Shown here: positions 37,372 to 45,889 of the stretch, piece by piece
Numbering within the stretch: position 1 is the first letter of the stretch
Layout: each line of letters starts with the position of its first letter
Assembly (NCBI GenBank): GCA_020073525.1
Contig: JAIQFA010000008.1
Span: 37,197-101,196 of the forward strand
Length of the DNA: 64,000 bases
Source: Terriglobia bacterium
GTDB lineage: Bacteria; Acidobacteriota; Terriglobia; Terriglobales; Acidobacteriaceae
Direction: 5' to 3'
Program-made: the position numbers and the translations under genes
The notes under the pieces: generated by a model
Told to the model about the DNA's origin: nothing
Database searches by the model: none
Seen by the model: the letters and a program-made list of their open reading frames with translations, nothing else

Positions 37372-37827
37372 TTAGTCCAGATCGTTGGCGCTCCAAAGGT
37401 TGGGCGTAATCTGGCGGAATTTCAGTTTCCAGCGGCCGTCAATTCTTGCCCAGGTATCGGACATGTGGCGATAGCGGGGATGTTCTCCGGGGACGATCAA
37501 GTTATAGGCGACGACAGCGGAGTCCTCGTTCAGTTTGACGACGTGGAAATCGTAGGCGCGCGTGTCCTTGGGCATTCCCGTCTGCGCGGATTCGACGACT
37601 TCAGTCTTGTCGTAGAAGTCACCGTTGGTGGCGATGCCCTGGAAATCGTCGGCGATGGCGCGGTCGACCGCCGTTGCGTCTTTGGCCTGGATCGCCTGCA
37701 GGAATTGCTTCTGCTGATCGATGAGTTGCTGGTCGAAGGCAGAGACGGGCTTGGAAGAAGGAGTTTGAGAAAGAGCCAGGGTCGAGCTAACCAGAGCCGA
37801 ACTCAACAGTAGAAGGATGCCTCGCAT
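37372..37827 (-). CDS. Secreted DUF4440/SnoaL-like protein
   Basis: A 151-residue protein from ATG 37827, five bases after GGGAGG; the frame extends to 37938 but that part is a translation of the intergenic hairpin. Signal peptide MRGILLLLSSALVSSTLALSQ. The mature domain has the NTF2-like pattern (QQLIDQQKQFLQAIQAKDATAVDRAIADDF ... YRHMSDTWARIDGRWKLKFRQIT). Ligand or reaction unknown. It is a distant relative of the protein at 25177. Confidence 0.82.
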   Translation of the reverse strand: MRGILLLLSSALVSSTLALSQTPSSKPVSAFDQQLIDQQKQFLQAIQAKDATAVDRAIADDFQGIATNGDFYDKTEVVESAQTGMPKDTRAYDFHVVKLNEDSAVVAYNLIVPGEHPRYRHMSDTWARIDGRWKLKFRQITPNLWSANDLD

Positions 37828-37862
37828 GATCGCCTCCCGAAGAAATGATTTTACCCTGTGTT

Positions 37863-37915
37863 CCCCTGTGTCCTCTGTGGCTAAGAAGAAATCTAAACCA
37901 CAGAGGACACAGGGG
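37863..37915. repeat. Long perfect hairpin, CAGAGGACACAG type
   Basis: Arms of 18 bp, CCCCTGTGTCCTCTGTGG (37863-37880) and its exact complement (37898-37915), with a 17-base loop. It lies between two genes on the minus strand. Confidence 0.9.
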
Positions 37916-37948
37916 GCACAGAGGAATGCAAAAGCCAAAAGCTAATAG

Positions 37949-39310
37949 CTACTTCTGCACAATCCGTTCTGCCAGTTGCCCTCGCGGAACCGTGACTTGC
38001 TCGCCCGAGGCCAGATGCTTGAGCGCGAAAGCGTTCGCCTTCACTTCGTTCTCACCGACAATCAGGATGTAGCGCGCCCCCATTTTGTCGGCGGCTTCGA
38101 ATGACTTTTTCAAGCGAAATGCTTCATCGCCAAGATCGACCACCAGATCGTGTCGGCGTAGCTCGCGAGCCACGCGGGCGGCCTCGCGATTCATCCCGGC
38201 ACCGAGCGGGGCAATGTAAACGTCGGGTTTGCGCACCACGGATTCCGCCGACGCGGTCAGCGAAAGCACCAGCCGATCTTCTCCGATGGCAAAGCCAATC
38301 CCCGGAGCCGCTGGGCCGCCGAGGTCTTCGGACAGTCCGTCGTATCGTCCGCCGCCAAGGATCGCATTCTGCGCCCCGAGCGCTCCATGCGTAAACTCAA
38401 ACGCAGTCTTCTGGTAGTAATCGAGACCCCGCACCAGGCGTAGGTTTTCTTGATAAGGAATCTGGACGGCGTTCAAGATGTCTTTCACCGCCTCGTAGTG
38501 AGTGCGGCAATCCTCGTCCAGGAACTGGCTGATGGTTGGGAGAGTGTCGATAATGGGTTGGTCCGCGGGCACCTTGCAGTCGAAAACTCTTAGCGGATTG
38601 GTTACGGCGCGGCGCTGGCAGTCGGCGCACATTTTATCGACGACGGGAGCGAGTGCCTGGCGAAGGGCCTCGTTGAATTTCGCCCGGTCGGCGGGGCAGC
38701 CTACGGAGTTCAGTTCGAGCGTCCAGTTGGTGATACCGACTCGGTCGAGCAGCGTGGCCAGGAGTTCGAGAATTTCCGCGTCTCTGGCGGGAGACTGGCT
38801 GCCGGCGGCGGCCGGGCCGATGACTTCAGCTCCGATTTGATAGAACTGCCGGTAGCGGCCTTTTTGCGGACGCTCGCGGCGGAATTGCGGTCCTATATAG
38901 AAGAGCTTGTTGAGGCCGCGGTCCCAGAGTTTGTGCTCAATATACGCACGGACTACGCCGGCGGTGTTTTCGGGACGGAGAGTTAGCGATTGGCCGCGAT
39001 CACTGTCGCCAGCGCCCGAGAATGATCCCGACCGCGAATCCGCACCTGATACCGACTTTGACCGTGGCGGCGACCCCGATGAGGAAATCGCGCCACGGCC
39101 GCGATCCTCCCATGTGAACATTTCCTTGCTGACGATGTCCGTTTCTTCGCCCACGCCACGGGCGAAGAGTTCGGTGGACTCGAAAATGGGGGTGCGGATC
39201 TCGTGAAAGTTGTAGGCGCGGAAAACGTCGCGGACGGTAGCTTCAACGAAGTTCCAGAGCGCCGTGTCGGGCGGGAGAAGGTCGCGGGTTCCTCGGGGAG
39301 ATTTGATCAT
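37949..39310 (-). CDS. hisS: Histidyl-tRNA synthetase with a 35-residue insertion
   Basis: 453 residues from ATG 39310 (MIKSPRGTRDLLPPDTALW); the longer frame to 39370 only translates a degenerate heptamer repeat. Motif 1 is around RTPIFESTELFARGVGE, motif 2 around IGPQFRRERPQKGRYRQFYQIGAEV, the histidine loop is LVRGLDYYQKTAFEF, and the anticodon-binding domain ends the protein. Between EDRG and GQSLTLRPEN, which are normally contiguous, about 35 Ser/Gly/Arg-rich residues (about 71-105) are inserted. The DNA insert is flanked by a GATCGCGGCC direct repeat. The reading frame stays open, so the enzyme is probably active. Confidence 0.96.
   Translation of the reverse strand: MIKSPRGTRDLLPPDTALWNFVEATVRDVFRAYNFHEIRTPIFESTELFARGVGEETDIVSKEMFTWEDRGRGAISSSGSPPRSKSVSGADSRSGSFSGAGDSDRGQSLTLRPENTAGVVRAYIEHKLWDRGLNKLFYIGPQFRRERPQKGRYRQFYQIGAEVIGPAAAGSQSPARDAEILELLATLLDRVGITNWTLELNSVGCPADRAKFNEALRQALAPVVDKMCADCQRRAVTNPLRVFDCKVPADQPIIDTLPTISQFLDEDCRTHYEAVKDILNAVQIPYQENLRLVRGLDYYQKTAFEFTHGALGAQNAILGGGRYDGLSEDLGGPAAPGIGFAIGEDRLVLSLTASAESVVRKPDVYIAPLGAGMNREAARVARELRRHDLVVDLGDEAFRLKKSFEAADKMGARYILIVGENEVKANAFALKHLASGEQVTVPRGQLAERIVQK
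38992..39106. repeat. Insertion in hisS bounded by a 10-bp direct repeat
   Basis: GGCCGCGATC occurs at 38992-39001 and 39097-39106, exactly 105 bases apart. Removing one copy plus the 95 bases between restores the canonical HisRS sequence EDRGQSLTLRPE. Confidence 0.8.
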
Positions 39311-39468
39311 TGGTCGTTGGTCGCCAGTCCTTGGTCGCTGTTCGGATGGTCTCCGCTTCGGGTTGGCCATCTTCGCGGCTCTTAGGTTTCGTTAGACCTT
39401 TAGCCTTGCGATCCTTAGCAGCGCTTCCTTGATAGTTTAGCGTCGATTGGAGTCGGGGAGAATGCTTC

Positions 39469-40737
39469 TCATCGCTGGAGCGTGTAGTTGACCACGATTT
39501 GGGTCTGAACCGCAATCGGATTGCCTTTAAGGAGGTAGGGGCGATACTTCCATTTGCGCACGGCATTTACAGCGGAAAGCACGAGCTCCATCGGGCCAGA
39601 GACGATTTCCAAGTCCACGACGTCACCTGTCTTGTTGATCACAGCCTGCAACACTACAGTGCCTTGGATATGGGCATACTTGGCATTTGGAGGATATTCA
39701 GGTGTGACCTTCCTGACCAGCAGGCCGGTCGATACCCCTGAGCTAATTCGAACTTGATCCGGTACGTGCGCGCCGTCTGCTACTGCGGTGGGCGGCTGCG
39801 GCGTCGTCATTGGTGGTGTCGGAGTAATCGCTTGGAGAGTCGAGACGGCGACTTCGACCTCCTCCTTTGAACGGCCGACGATATGCCAGCGCAACATGTA
39901 GTCTTTGATCGACGTACAAAGTACTGCGCCATGGTTTACGCCATGGCTATACTCAAAGTTCCCTCGATAAAAGTCATGGCCCGCGACGGTAAATTGGGTC
40001 ACGTCGCCCCTCGACTCTCCTTCTTTTTGCGAACGCAAGCTAGCGGCCACGGCTTGCAGGTAGTCGGCGCAGTCCTGTGGAGGCGCGCTGGGACGGTATG
40101 CGGCCTTAATTATCAACGAGGTGTCGGCGCGCGAAGGATCTGAGTCTTGCGGAAGATGGATCGCCGCCAACAAGACATAGGTACCGTGGGGATTCTCTTC
40201 CGCAGCGGTTTTGCTCCGTATCATATCGGTTTCGCGTAGCCACTCACGAGAGAGAGGATAAGAGAATCCAAAATAGTCGTTCGAATAGCCACCGTCACGG
40301 AAAATTCCGAGCGGAGGAGTTCCCGGTGGCGAAGGAGTTTTTAGCTGGAAGTTGAGGCTGACCTGCGTTTCCATCTCGGCAGGTGTACCGTCCACCAGGT
40401 ATGGTTTGTACTTCCATTGTTTGACAGCAGCGGCCGCTGGCTGCGCGAGCGCGGGATCTCCAGAAATGACCGTGACTTCTTCTACGTCACCGGAGTAGTT
40501 GGTGACGACTCGCAGGACGACTTTTCCCTGTACACCAGACTTGCGCGCGGCATCCGGATACACGACGGGGGTTTTCTGAACAACCAGAGTTGTGGCAGTG
40601 TCCGCGTCCACTGAAACACGGCGGGGGAGTGGTCCGGCAGGTGCTGAGCTCGGTGGCGACATCTGGGATTGAGCACAGACGCACGCCGCGGCAAACATTG
40701 ATAATGCGATCAGTTTGAGGAGTGTAGGTTCTTTCAT
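39469..40737 (-). CDS. Secreted protein with two TonB C-terminal domains
   Basis: A 422-residue protein with signal peptide MKEPTLLKLIALSMFAAACVCAQS and no further membrane anchor. One TonB-type C-terminal domain is near residues 55-130 (PVVYPDAARKSGVQGKVVLR ... VKQWKYKPYLVDGTP) and a second at about 340-422 (TPEYPPNAKYAHIQGTVVLQ ... VRKWKYRPYLLKGNP). About 200 unrelated residues separate them. Unlike classic TonB it lacks a Pro-rich spacer and stays in the periplasm, so it is unlikely to transduce energy by itself. It lies downstream of no obvious partner. Confidence 0.82.
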   Translation of the reverse strand: MKEPTLLKLIALSMFAAACVCAQSQMSPPSSAPAGPLPRRVSVDADTATTLVVQKTPVVYPDAARKSGVQGKVVLRVVTNYSGDVEEVTVISGDPALAQPAAAAVKQWKYKPYLVDGTPAEMETQVSLNFQLKTPSPPGTPPLGIFRDGGYSNDYFGFSYPLSREWLRETDMIRSKTAAEENPHGTYVLLAAIHLPQDSDPSRADTSLIIKAAYRPSAPPQDCADYLQAVAASLRSQKEGESRGDVTQFTVAGHDFYRGNFEYSHGVNHGAVLCTSIKDYMLRWHIVGRSKEEVEVAVSTLQAITPTPPMTTPQPPTAVADGAHVPDQVRISSGVSTGLLVRKVTPEYPPNAKYAHIQGTVVLQAVINKTGDVVDLEIVSGPMELVLSAVNAVRKWKYRPYLLKGNPIAVQTQIVVNYTLQR

Positions 40738-40940
40738 GAAAGATTCGAAATATGTTTGCCGAAGTGCTTTGTTTAGTTGATTACCACGGCTTGTTGGGTC
40801 ATTCTTCGTCCGCTCTTCGTCGCCAGGTTGGCCAAGGTGCTTCGGGTCCTGTAACGGATTAGTTTAACGTCGATGGACAATTCGCGGGTAAAAAATGGAC
40901 GAAAATTGTCTTAGAGGTCGATACTGCTTATCGGATACTC

Positions 40941-41729
40941 ATGCGTCGCTTACATTTGATCGAAATCCACGAACAACCGTGGTTCCCGTCGACTCTTCGA
41001 GATCAGGCCACAGACGCGCTTCAGTTTGGGTTCAATCTCTTAAACGCGTATGGGCCCGTCATTTCGCTGCTACAAAGAGCGCTGGAATCCACGGAAGAAC
41101 GCGCGGTTGTTGATCTGTGTTCCGGCGGCGGCGGGCCCTGGTTTGATCTTGGTCGAAAGCTTCAGGGAGACCTGCCGCACCTTGAGATCTGGCTCACCGA
41201 TAAATACCCAAACCTCAGCGCCGTCGAAAATGTCAGGGCGGCTTCTGAGAATCACATTCGTTTCTATCCGGGCCCGGTTGACGCGACGAACGTTCCGGGT
41301 GAATTGCAGGGATTTCGGACGATGTTCACGTCGTTCCATCATTTTTCGCCGGAAGAGGCTGGCGCCATACTGCAAAATGCGGTCGATGCCCGCGAAGGCA
41401 TCGGCATATTTGAAATCACCAGGCGGACTCCGTCCACGATTGCCCTCATGTTGGCTTGGGCTTTGATATTGTTCCTCTGCACTCCATGGATCCGTCCGTT
41501 CCGCTGGTCACGGTTGCTCTGGACTTATTTGATTCCGATCATTCCCCTGGTCTGGTTGTTTGATGGAATCGTGTCTTGCCTTCGGACATATCGGCCACGG
41601 GAATTGCGCGAGATCGTTGCCACGTTGAGTTCTAGCGAATATCAGTGGGAGATCGGCGAGCTTTCAACTGGGAAGGTGCCGATCACTTACTTGATTGGTT
41701 GCCAGCAGCCGTGTGTTGGCATTCATTAA
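40941..41729 (+). CDS. Class I methyltransferase-like membrane protein
   Basis: A 262-residue protein. Residues 55-75 hold a SAM-binding-like glycine motif (AVVDLCSGGGGPWFDLGRKL), followed by IWLTDKYPNLSAVENV (acidic ribose-binding position) and FTSFHHFSPEEAGAIL, as in class I methyltransferases. The C-terminal third has two hydrophobic segments (about 170-185 and 195-215) that could anchor it in the membrane. The substrate is unknown. Its 3' end overlaps the convergent CPBP gene by 47 bases. Confidence 0.7.
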   Translation: MRRLHLIEIHEQPWFPSTLRDQATDALQFGFNLLNAYGPVISLLQRALESTEERAVVDLCSGGGGPWFDLGRKLQGDLPHLEIWLTDKYPNLSAVENVRAASENHIRFYPGPVDATNVPGELQGFRTMFTSFHHFSPEEAGAILQNAVDAREGIGIFEITRRTPSTIALMLAWALILFLCTPWIRPFRWSRLLWTYLIPIIPLVWLFDGIVSCLRTYRPRELREIVATLSSSEYQWEIGELSTGKVPITYLIGCQQPCVGIH

Positions 41730-42558
41730 GGGACTCGGGCGAATTCGAATGGGTTCTCCCCAGACGCCGGAAGGCCCACACCGAGGCGCTTCCGAGCAGC
41801 ACTACCAGAGCGCAGTTGAACCACAGCCATGCGTCGGGGCCAGTCACCCATACCAGAGGTGCGGGTGCGGTCGGCGGGAATTTCCACGCGGCGATGAATC
41901 CCAGAGCATCGTCGCTGCTGTGCAGAATGATTGCCGGTACGATGGAGCCGCTCCAGTAAGTGAGTAATCCATAGAGCGCACCCCAGCCAATGTCAAAGAG
42001 AATGGCCGGCACAAATGCGCCGTGAGTGAGGTGCGCCAGGCCGAAAGCAATGCTGGTAACGGCGATGCCCAGGGCGGGGCCATAGCGACGCTCCAGGTTT
42101 CCCTGCATGTAGCCGCGGAAGCCCGCTTCTTCGCCGATTCCAGCAACCGTGGCACTCATGAGCAAGCTCGGCAGCAAGGTAATGACAGGAATAAGGGAGA
42201 GATCGGAATGCGGAGGTTGTGGCCACCGGATCAGCCGGTGCGACAGGATGAACAACGCGATCGAAGCGGCTAATCCCAGTCCTCCTGCCAGCAATGACCA
42301 TCGCCATACCGAAGAAGACAGCGGCTCCGCGCGCAGACCGGCGCGGCGTGCGGCGGAGGTGGATTGGGGCCAACCCCATCCTTTGAGGAATTTCCAGTAG
42401 AAGACCAGAAATGCCGCCATGATGACGGCCGCCCAGGGCAGGCCAGGCGAGAATCTCAAGTTGGATTGGATGAGAACTCCCCACACCACGGTCGTCGTGC
42501 CAGTCACTGCGACCGCTAAGAGCAATGCGCGCAGCAGCAGAGGGAAGCGGTTCCACAT
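41683..42558 (-). CDS. CPBP-family intramembrane metalloprotease
   Basis: A 291-residue protein with about eight membrane helices. The CPBP (ABI/Rce1-like) motifs are clear: EExxxR in GIGEEAGFRGYMQG, FxxxH in IAFGLAHLTHG, and a late His in SIVPAIILHSSDD. Relatives cleave prenylated or other membrane peptides, including bacteriocin leader or self-immunity roles, but the target here is unknown. It converges with and overlaps the methyltransferase-like gene. Confidence 0.88.
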   Translation of the reverse strand: MWNRFPLLLRALLLAVAVTGTTTVVWGVLIQSNLRFSPGLPWAAVIMAAFLVFYWKFLKGWGWPQSTSAARRAGLRAEPLSSSVWRWSLLAGGLGLAASIALFILSHRLIRWPQPPHSDLSLIPVITLLPSLLMSATVAGIGEEAGFRGYMQGNLERRYGPALGIAVTSIAFGLAHLTHGAFVPAILFDIGWGALYGLLTYWSGSIVPAIILHSSDDALGFIAAWKFPPTAPAPLVWVTGPDAWLWFNCALVVLLGSASVWAFRRLGRTHSNSPESLNECQHTAAGNQSSK

Positions 42559-42600
42559 CGATAGAACTCAACCTGTCTTCCTATCACGGCAACTTGGGCG

Positions 42601-45012
42601 TCAGTTGGAAGCCAGCACGTCGTTGTTGTAATTTACTACCGCGCGTTTGGGTGTGTCTTTCAATCCCTTTAGCGGAATTTTCTGTTCCACCGAAGTGTTT
42701 CCGAGCAGACGCGCTCGGCCCAGATTGACGACGCGGCCGTCGGCTAGCTCCAGGTAGATGGGGACGATCATGCGGAACTTGTCATCCACGCCAGACTGCG
42801 TGATCTTGAAACCGAATACCACATCGCCGTTGGCGTCCTTGTCGAACGTGGCCTGCATCTGGTAGCTGGGCAGCGCGGTGCCGTAGACGTATTCGTTGAA
42901 GAACCAGTCCAGACGATGATTGCCCTCGAGATCCATCTCCGGGGTCATGTGTTTTTCCATCATCGCCTTGAAATCCTCGGTGGTGGCGGCCTTGCCGGAA
43001 TAGGTTTTCACAAAGTCCTGCATCGTAGCCTTGAAACTCTCGTCGCCTGTCTTGCGGTCCCACAGCATCATGCGGATCATGTGGAGAACGTAGGCACCCT
43101 TCGGATAGATGAGCCTTTCGGCCACGTCGTCTCCCGTCCGCGAGTTGCTGGCCCGGTATCCCATGGTGATGGGGCCGACGTCGATGGCGCGAAAGCCCTG
43201 GGCGTTTCGTTCCAACAACGTTGTGCGCTCGTTGTTCCAGAACTCGACAAACTTCTTGGGATTTTTCTCAATCATGCTGATGTAGAGGGATGCGGACATA
43301 TCGGCGAAGCCCTCGCTCATCCACTGGTCGCGGCCGGAGGCGAAGCCAACGGTGTGGCCCCACCATTGGTGCGCTACTTCGTGCGGCGTAACCACCTTCC
43401 AGTATCCGCGGCTCCCCCAGTCCATCCCAAGCGTGTGGCGAACCGTATCGTCAAAGTAGTAGCACATCGGAATCCAGACCAGTTCCGGCCACGATTGGCC
43501 GTAGCGGCAGCTCGTCTGCTGCGTGATCTGCAAGTGTTTGAACATCGAGGGCCCGAAGTAATCGGCATACAGTTGCACTGCCATTTCGGCTTCAGCCAGT
43601 GCTTTCTTGTTCAGCGAAGTGGTGCTCATTGTGCCCAGCGCTACTGCTCCAGCGTGGGAACCTTGCGATGGCAAATCATCGTTGACGTCATGCTGCAGCG
43701 AATTCACCCAGTCGGGAGCCTCCTCATTGGCATAGGACTGGATGAAGTACTCGGGCTTGGTGAGCTTGGCTTCCTCCTCCTTGAAGCGGCCGAAGCTGAA
43801 CCCAGCCACCGTCTGCGGGTTCTCACTTTTCCAGACGGTTACATTCTGCCCGCCCTCATTCTTTTCGGAAACCAGGATGCCGGTAGCCGCCATCTTCATC
43901 CCCTTCGGAATGCGGAGAGTCATGTCATACAACGCGTACTCTCCCATGCCACCCTCGGGGTCATTCGGATACCAGTCTTCGCGCGCGACCGGATAATAGT
44001 TTCCACCGCCCGTGTTGACGACCGCGTCTTTCCCTTCGTAGGTGGTCGTGACCGAGAACTTCTCGCCTGCGTCAAGAGTTTTCGGCAGAATGACGGCGAA
44101 GTCGCCGTCCTCGTTCTTGTCTTCCTGAATAAAGGATAGGGCCTGCCCATTTGCGGTCACGCTCTGCACGCGCAGGGGCCGGAATAAGTCGAACCCCATC
44201 ACCCGCAATCCCTTGCGGCGCACAACAAAATCGGTTGTCGCTTTGCCCAGCAGTTTGCCACTCTTCTCGAATGTCGCATCCAATTGCTGGTGCTCGATGT
44301 GGAAAACCTTTCCGACGCTGCCCGGTGGGTGGGTGCCGGAAGTATTGTAGGACGCCCAGTAACCCATCTTGTTTTCGTCGTAGGTCATGAAGTTGACCTG
44401 CTCCGACCCCGAGTCGGGATCGACTTCGTAGTACTCCTTGCCGTTGTAGCGCTTGCCACGGATAAAGGCGACGAACAGTCCTCCTGGCTCGGGGCTCAAT
44501 ACATCTTGCAGGATACGTGCTTCCAGATTGGTCTTGAGCTTGTGGCGGGTTGTATTCTGGCTATCTTTTAGCAAACCCGCGTCGCAACCTCCGGAGGCCG
44601 GGTTGCCGCCTTTCTTGATCTCTTCGTAGGTTGCGTCAGTAAAGCGCAGCACCGCCTGGCTGAAGTTCTCGCTGAATTCGTCTTCTTTCGTAAGCAGCTT
44701 CAAACTCTTGCGCTCTGAGTCGATTGTTGTGTCGAGGACAAAGTTTCCGTCTCCTGTGAACACGGCGCCCGTCACCTTGCCCTGGACCGGGGTCACAAAG
44801 CAGATCGTGCCCGAGCGCAGATGGAATGTCCCTGCGTCGCGCTTCAACTGAAAGTTGTTGACGCTGACCGCCTCGCCTCCCAGCGTCAGGTTACGGAGTT
44901 GCTGGTAAGTTGGGTCGGAGTTAGGGCCGGCGGCGGCATTGTCGGCACTATAAGAAAGAGGAACAACCGCAGAAAGTAAAACGAGCAAGGCAGACGAAAT
45001 ACGGGGAACCAT
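42601..45012 (-). CDS. Secreted M1-family metallopeptidase
   Basis: About 803 residues from ATG 45012, ten bases after GGAGG, giving signal peptide MVPRISSALLVLLSAVVPLSYS; the frame extends to 45201 without a signal-like start. The M1 zinc site is HEVAH at 544-548 with the third ligand Glu567 (SEGFAD), the standard HEXXH-x18-E spacing, and WWGH follows the first His pair as usual. The classic GAMEN exopeptidase motif is not evident, as in many secreted bacterial members. It should degrade peptides in the periplasm or outside. Confidence 0.9.
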   Translation of the reverse strand: MVPRISSALLVLLSAVVPLSYSADNAAAGPNSDPTYQQLRNLTLGGEAVSVNNFQLKRDAGTFHLRSGTICFVTPVQGKVTGAVFTGDGNFVLDTTIDSERKSLKLLTKEDEFSENFSQAVLRFTDATYEEIKKGGNPASGGCDAGLLKDSQNTTRHKLKTNLEARILQDVLSPEPGGLFVAFIRGKRYNGKEYYEVDPDSGSEQVNFMTYDENKMGYWASYNTSGTHPPGSVGKVFHIEHQQLDATFEKSGKLLGKATTDFVVRRKGLRVMGFDLFRPLRVQSVTANGQALSFIQEDKNEDGDFAVILPKTLDAGEKFSVTTTYEGKDAVVNTGGGNYYPVAREDWYPNDPEGGMGEYALYDMTLRIPKGMKMAATGILVSEKNEGGQNVTVWKSENPQTVAGFSFGRFKEEEAKLTKPEYFIQSYANEEAPDWVNSLQHDVNDDLPSQGSHAGAVALGTMSTTSLNKKALAEAEMAVQLYADYFGPSMFKHLQITQQTSCRYGQSWPELVWIPMCYYFDDTVRHTLGMDWGSRGYWKVVTPHEVAHQWWGHTVGFASGRDQWMSEGFADMSASLYISMIEKNPKKFVEFWNNERTTLLERNAQGFRAIDVGPITMGYRASNSRTGDDVAERLIYPKGAYVLHMIRMMLWDRKTGDESFKATMQDFVKTYSGKAATTEDFKAMMEKHMTPEMDLEGNHRLDWFFNEYVYGTALPSYQMQATFDKDANGDVVFGFKITQSGVDDKFRMIVPIYLELADGRVVNLGRARLLGNTSVEQKIPLKGLKDTPKRAVVNYNNDVLASN

Positions 45013-45307
45013 CAGGCGCGAGCCTCCAGTTATGCAAAAGCAAACGAAAGTATGCATGATTTGTGCGCTTGCGCCAAGGAGATTGATCACCTGTAACGGA
45101 GACAGCGAAGGGAGGACTACTTTGTGGGCGGCGCCGTCCGACGCCGGATTTCGTCGAACAGATTTGGGGAGGCCAGGGGGATGCGGCTTGAGGTTATCCA
45201 CGGATTCCCGGCGCGGTCAGCGATCACACCGCGCCGGGAATTGGGCGACCACCCTCAAGGCGAGGAGGTCATGGGGAAGGTGCTCTGCCCTTGCAAACAA
45301 CAGGGGC

Positions 45308-45565
45308 TTACGCGTTCGCGTAGTGGGCTGCGTTCTTTTCCAGGAACTCTTTCTTGTCCTCGGGCAACTCTTCGGCCACGAAGATCGAATCCGAGGTGCA
45401 CGCCGGAACACAGGCGCCGCAATCGATGCAGCCGGCGGGATCGATATAAAGCTGTGTTGCCGCTTCAAACTGCGCCTCATCCTTTTTCGGATGGATGCAG
45501 TCGGTGGGGCAGACGTCGACGCAAAGCTCGTCCTTGATGCAAGTGTCGGTGATTACATAGGCCAT
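45308..45565 (-). CDS. Dicluster ferredoxin
   Basis: An 85-residue protein with GGAG seven bases before ATG 45565. Two cluster motifs are present: CIKDELCVDVCPTDC (C-x5-C-x3-C-x3-C, so one Cys fewer than the CxxCxxC pattern) and CIDCGACVPAC. This suits a 7Fe ([3Fe-4S] plus [4Fe-4S]) or related ferredoxin. The IHPKKDEAQF insertion between motifs is typical of the actinobacterial/acidobacterial group. It carries electrons in the cytoplasm; its partner is unknown. Two CRP/FNR-like palindromes lie upstream. Confidence 0.9.
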   Translation of the reverse strand: MAYVITDTCIKDELCVDVCPTDCIHPKKDEAQFEAATQLYIDPAGCIDCGACVPACTSDSIFVAEELPEDKKEFLEKNAAHYANA

Positions 45566-45634
45566 GAGTGCTTCTCCTAGCGTTTTTCTGGAGTAGTTTC
45601 ACTGTTAACCTTAGCGACGGAGGTCCGTGCTGTC

Positions 45635-45650
45635 GGTGATATAGGTCACA
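45635..45650 (-). promoter_or_regulatory. CRP/FNR-like site, proximal to ferredoxin gene
   Basis: On the minus strand TGTGACCTATATCACC, that is GTGA-N6-TCAC with an extra TGTGA half. It is 70-85 bases upstream of the ferredoxin start. Confidence 0.6.
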
Positions 45651-45677
45651 AGACGGCGTAGTGCCGTCACATAGAAT

Positions 45678-45693
45678 GGTGATCGGCGTCACA
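45678..45693 (-). promoter_or_regulatory. CRP/FNR-like site, distal to ferredoxin gene
   Basis: On the minus strand TGTGACGCCGATCACC, matching the proximal site at all twelve outer positions (TGTGAC-N4-ATCACC). Its centre is 43 bp from that of the proximal site, about four helical turns. Confidence 0.6.
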
Positions 45694-45755
45694 CGCAGAA
45701 AGGCCGTACCTGCGTTATAAAGTGATCAATTGCAATTCTGAGTAGAAGCAGAGAA

Positions 45756-45815
45756 ATTGCCCGGCCTCACCCCACGACCCCACACAGCCGCCACCCAAGC
45801 GGCGGGCCGGGCAAT
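45756..45815 (-). terminator. Structured element after the gamma carbonic anhydrase gene
   Basis: Perfect 11-bp stem ATTGCCCGGCC/GGCCGGGCAAT closing a nested GCCGC/GCGGC hairpin. On the minus strand it is followed by TTTCTC, so it could be a terminator of the upstream gene or a small structured RNA. Confidence 0.45.
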
Positions 45816-45889
45816 ATCTAAAATAGCTGCGAGTGATCAGCCACTAGCTAAAACCTTCAAACTGAGAGCGGATCGCTAACAGCGGACCG

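Larger units (their letters stand above)
45566..45889. other. 324-base intergenic region with regulatory structure
   Basis: No gene seen. It contains two CRP/FNR-like palindromes (45635-45693), a GACGGC/GCCGTC hairpin (45652-45668), and a larger structured element (45756-45815). Confidence 0.6.

Noticed and set aside
39311..39370. N-terminal extension of HisRS
   Set aside because: It reads a degenerate TTGGTCG-type heptamer repeat; the family's conserved start MIKSPRGTRD is at 39310.
42916..44139. Long open frame (407 codons) on the plus strand opposite the M1 peptidase
   Set aside because: It lies wholly antisense to a gene with a clear HEXXH-x18-E site, has no ribosome site or recognisable motif, and such shadows are common in GC-rich DNA.
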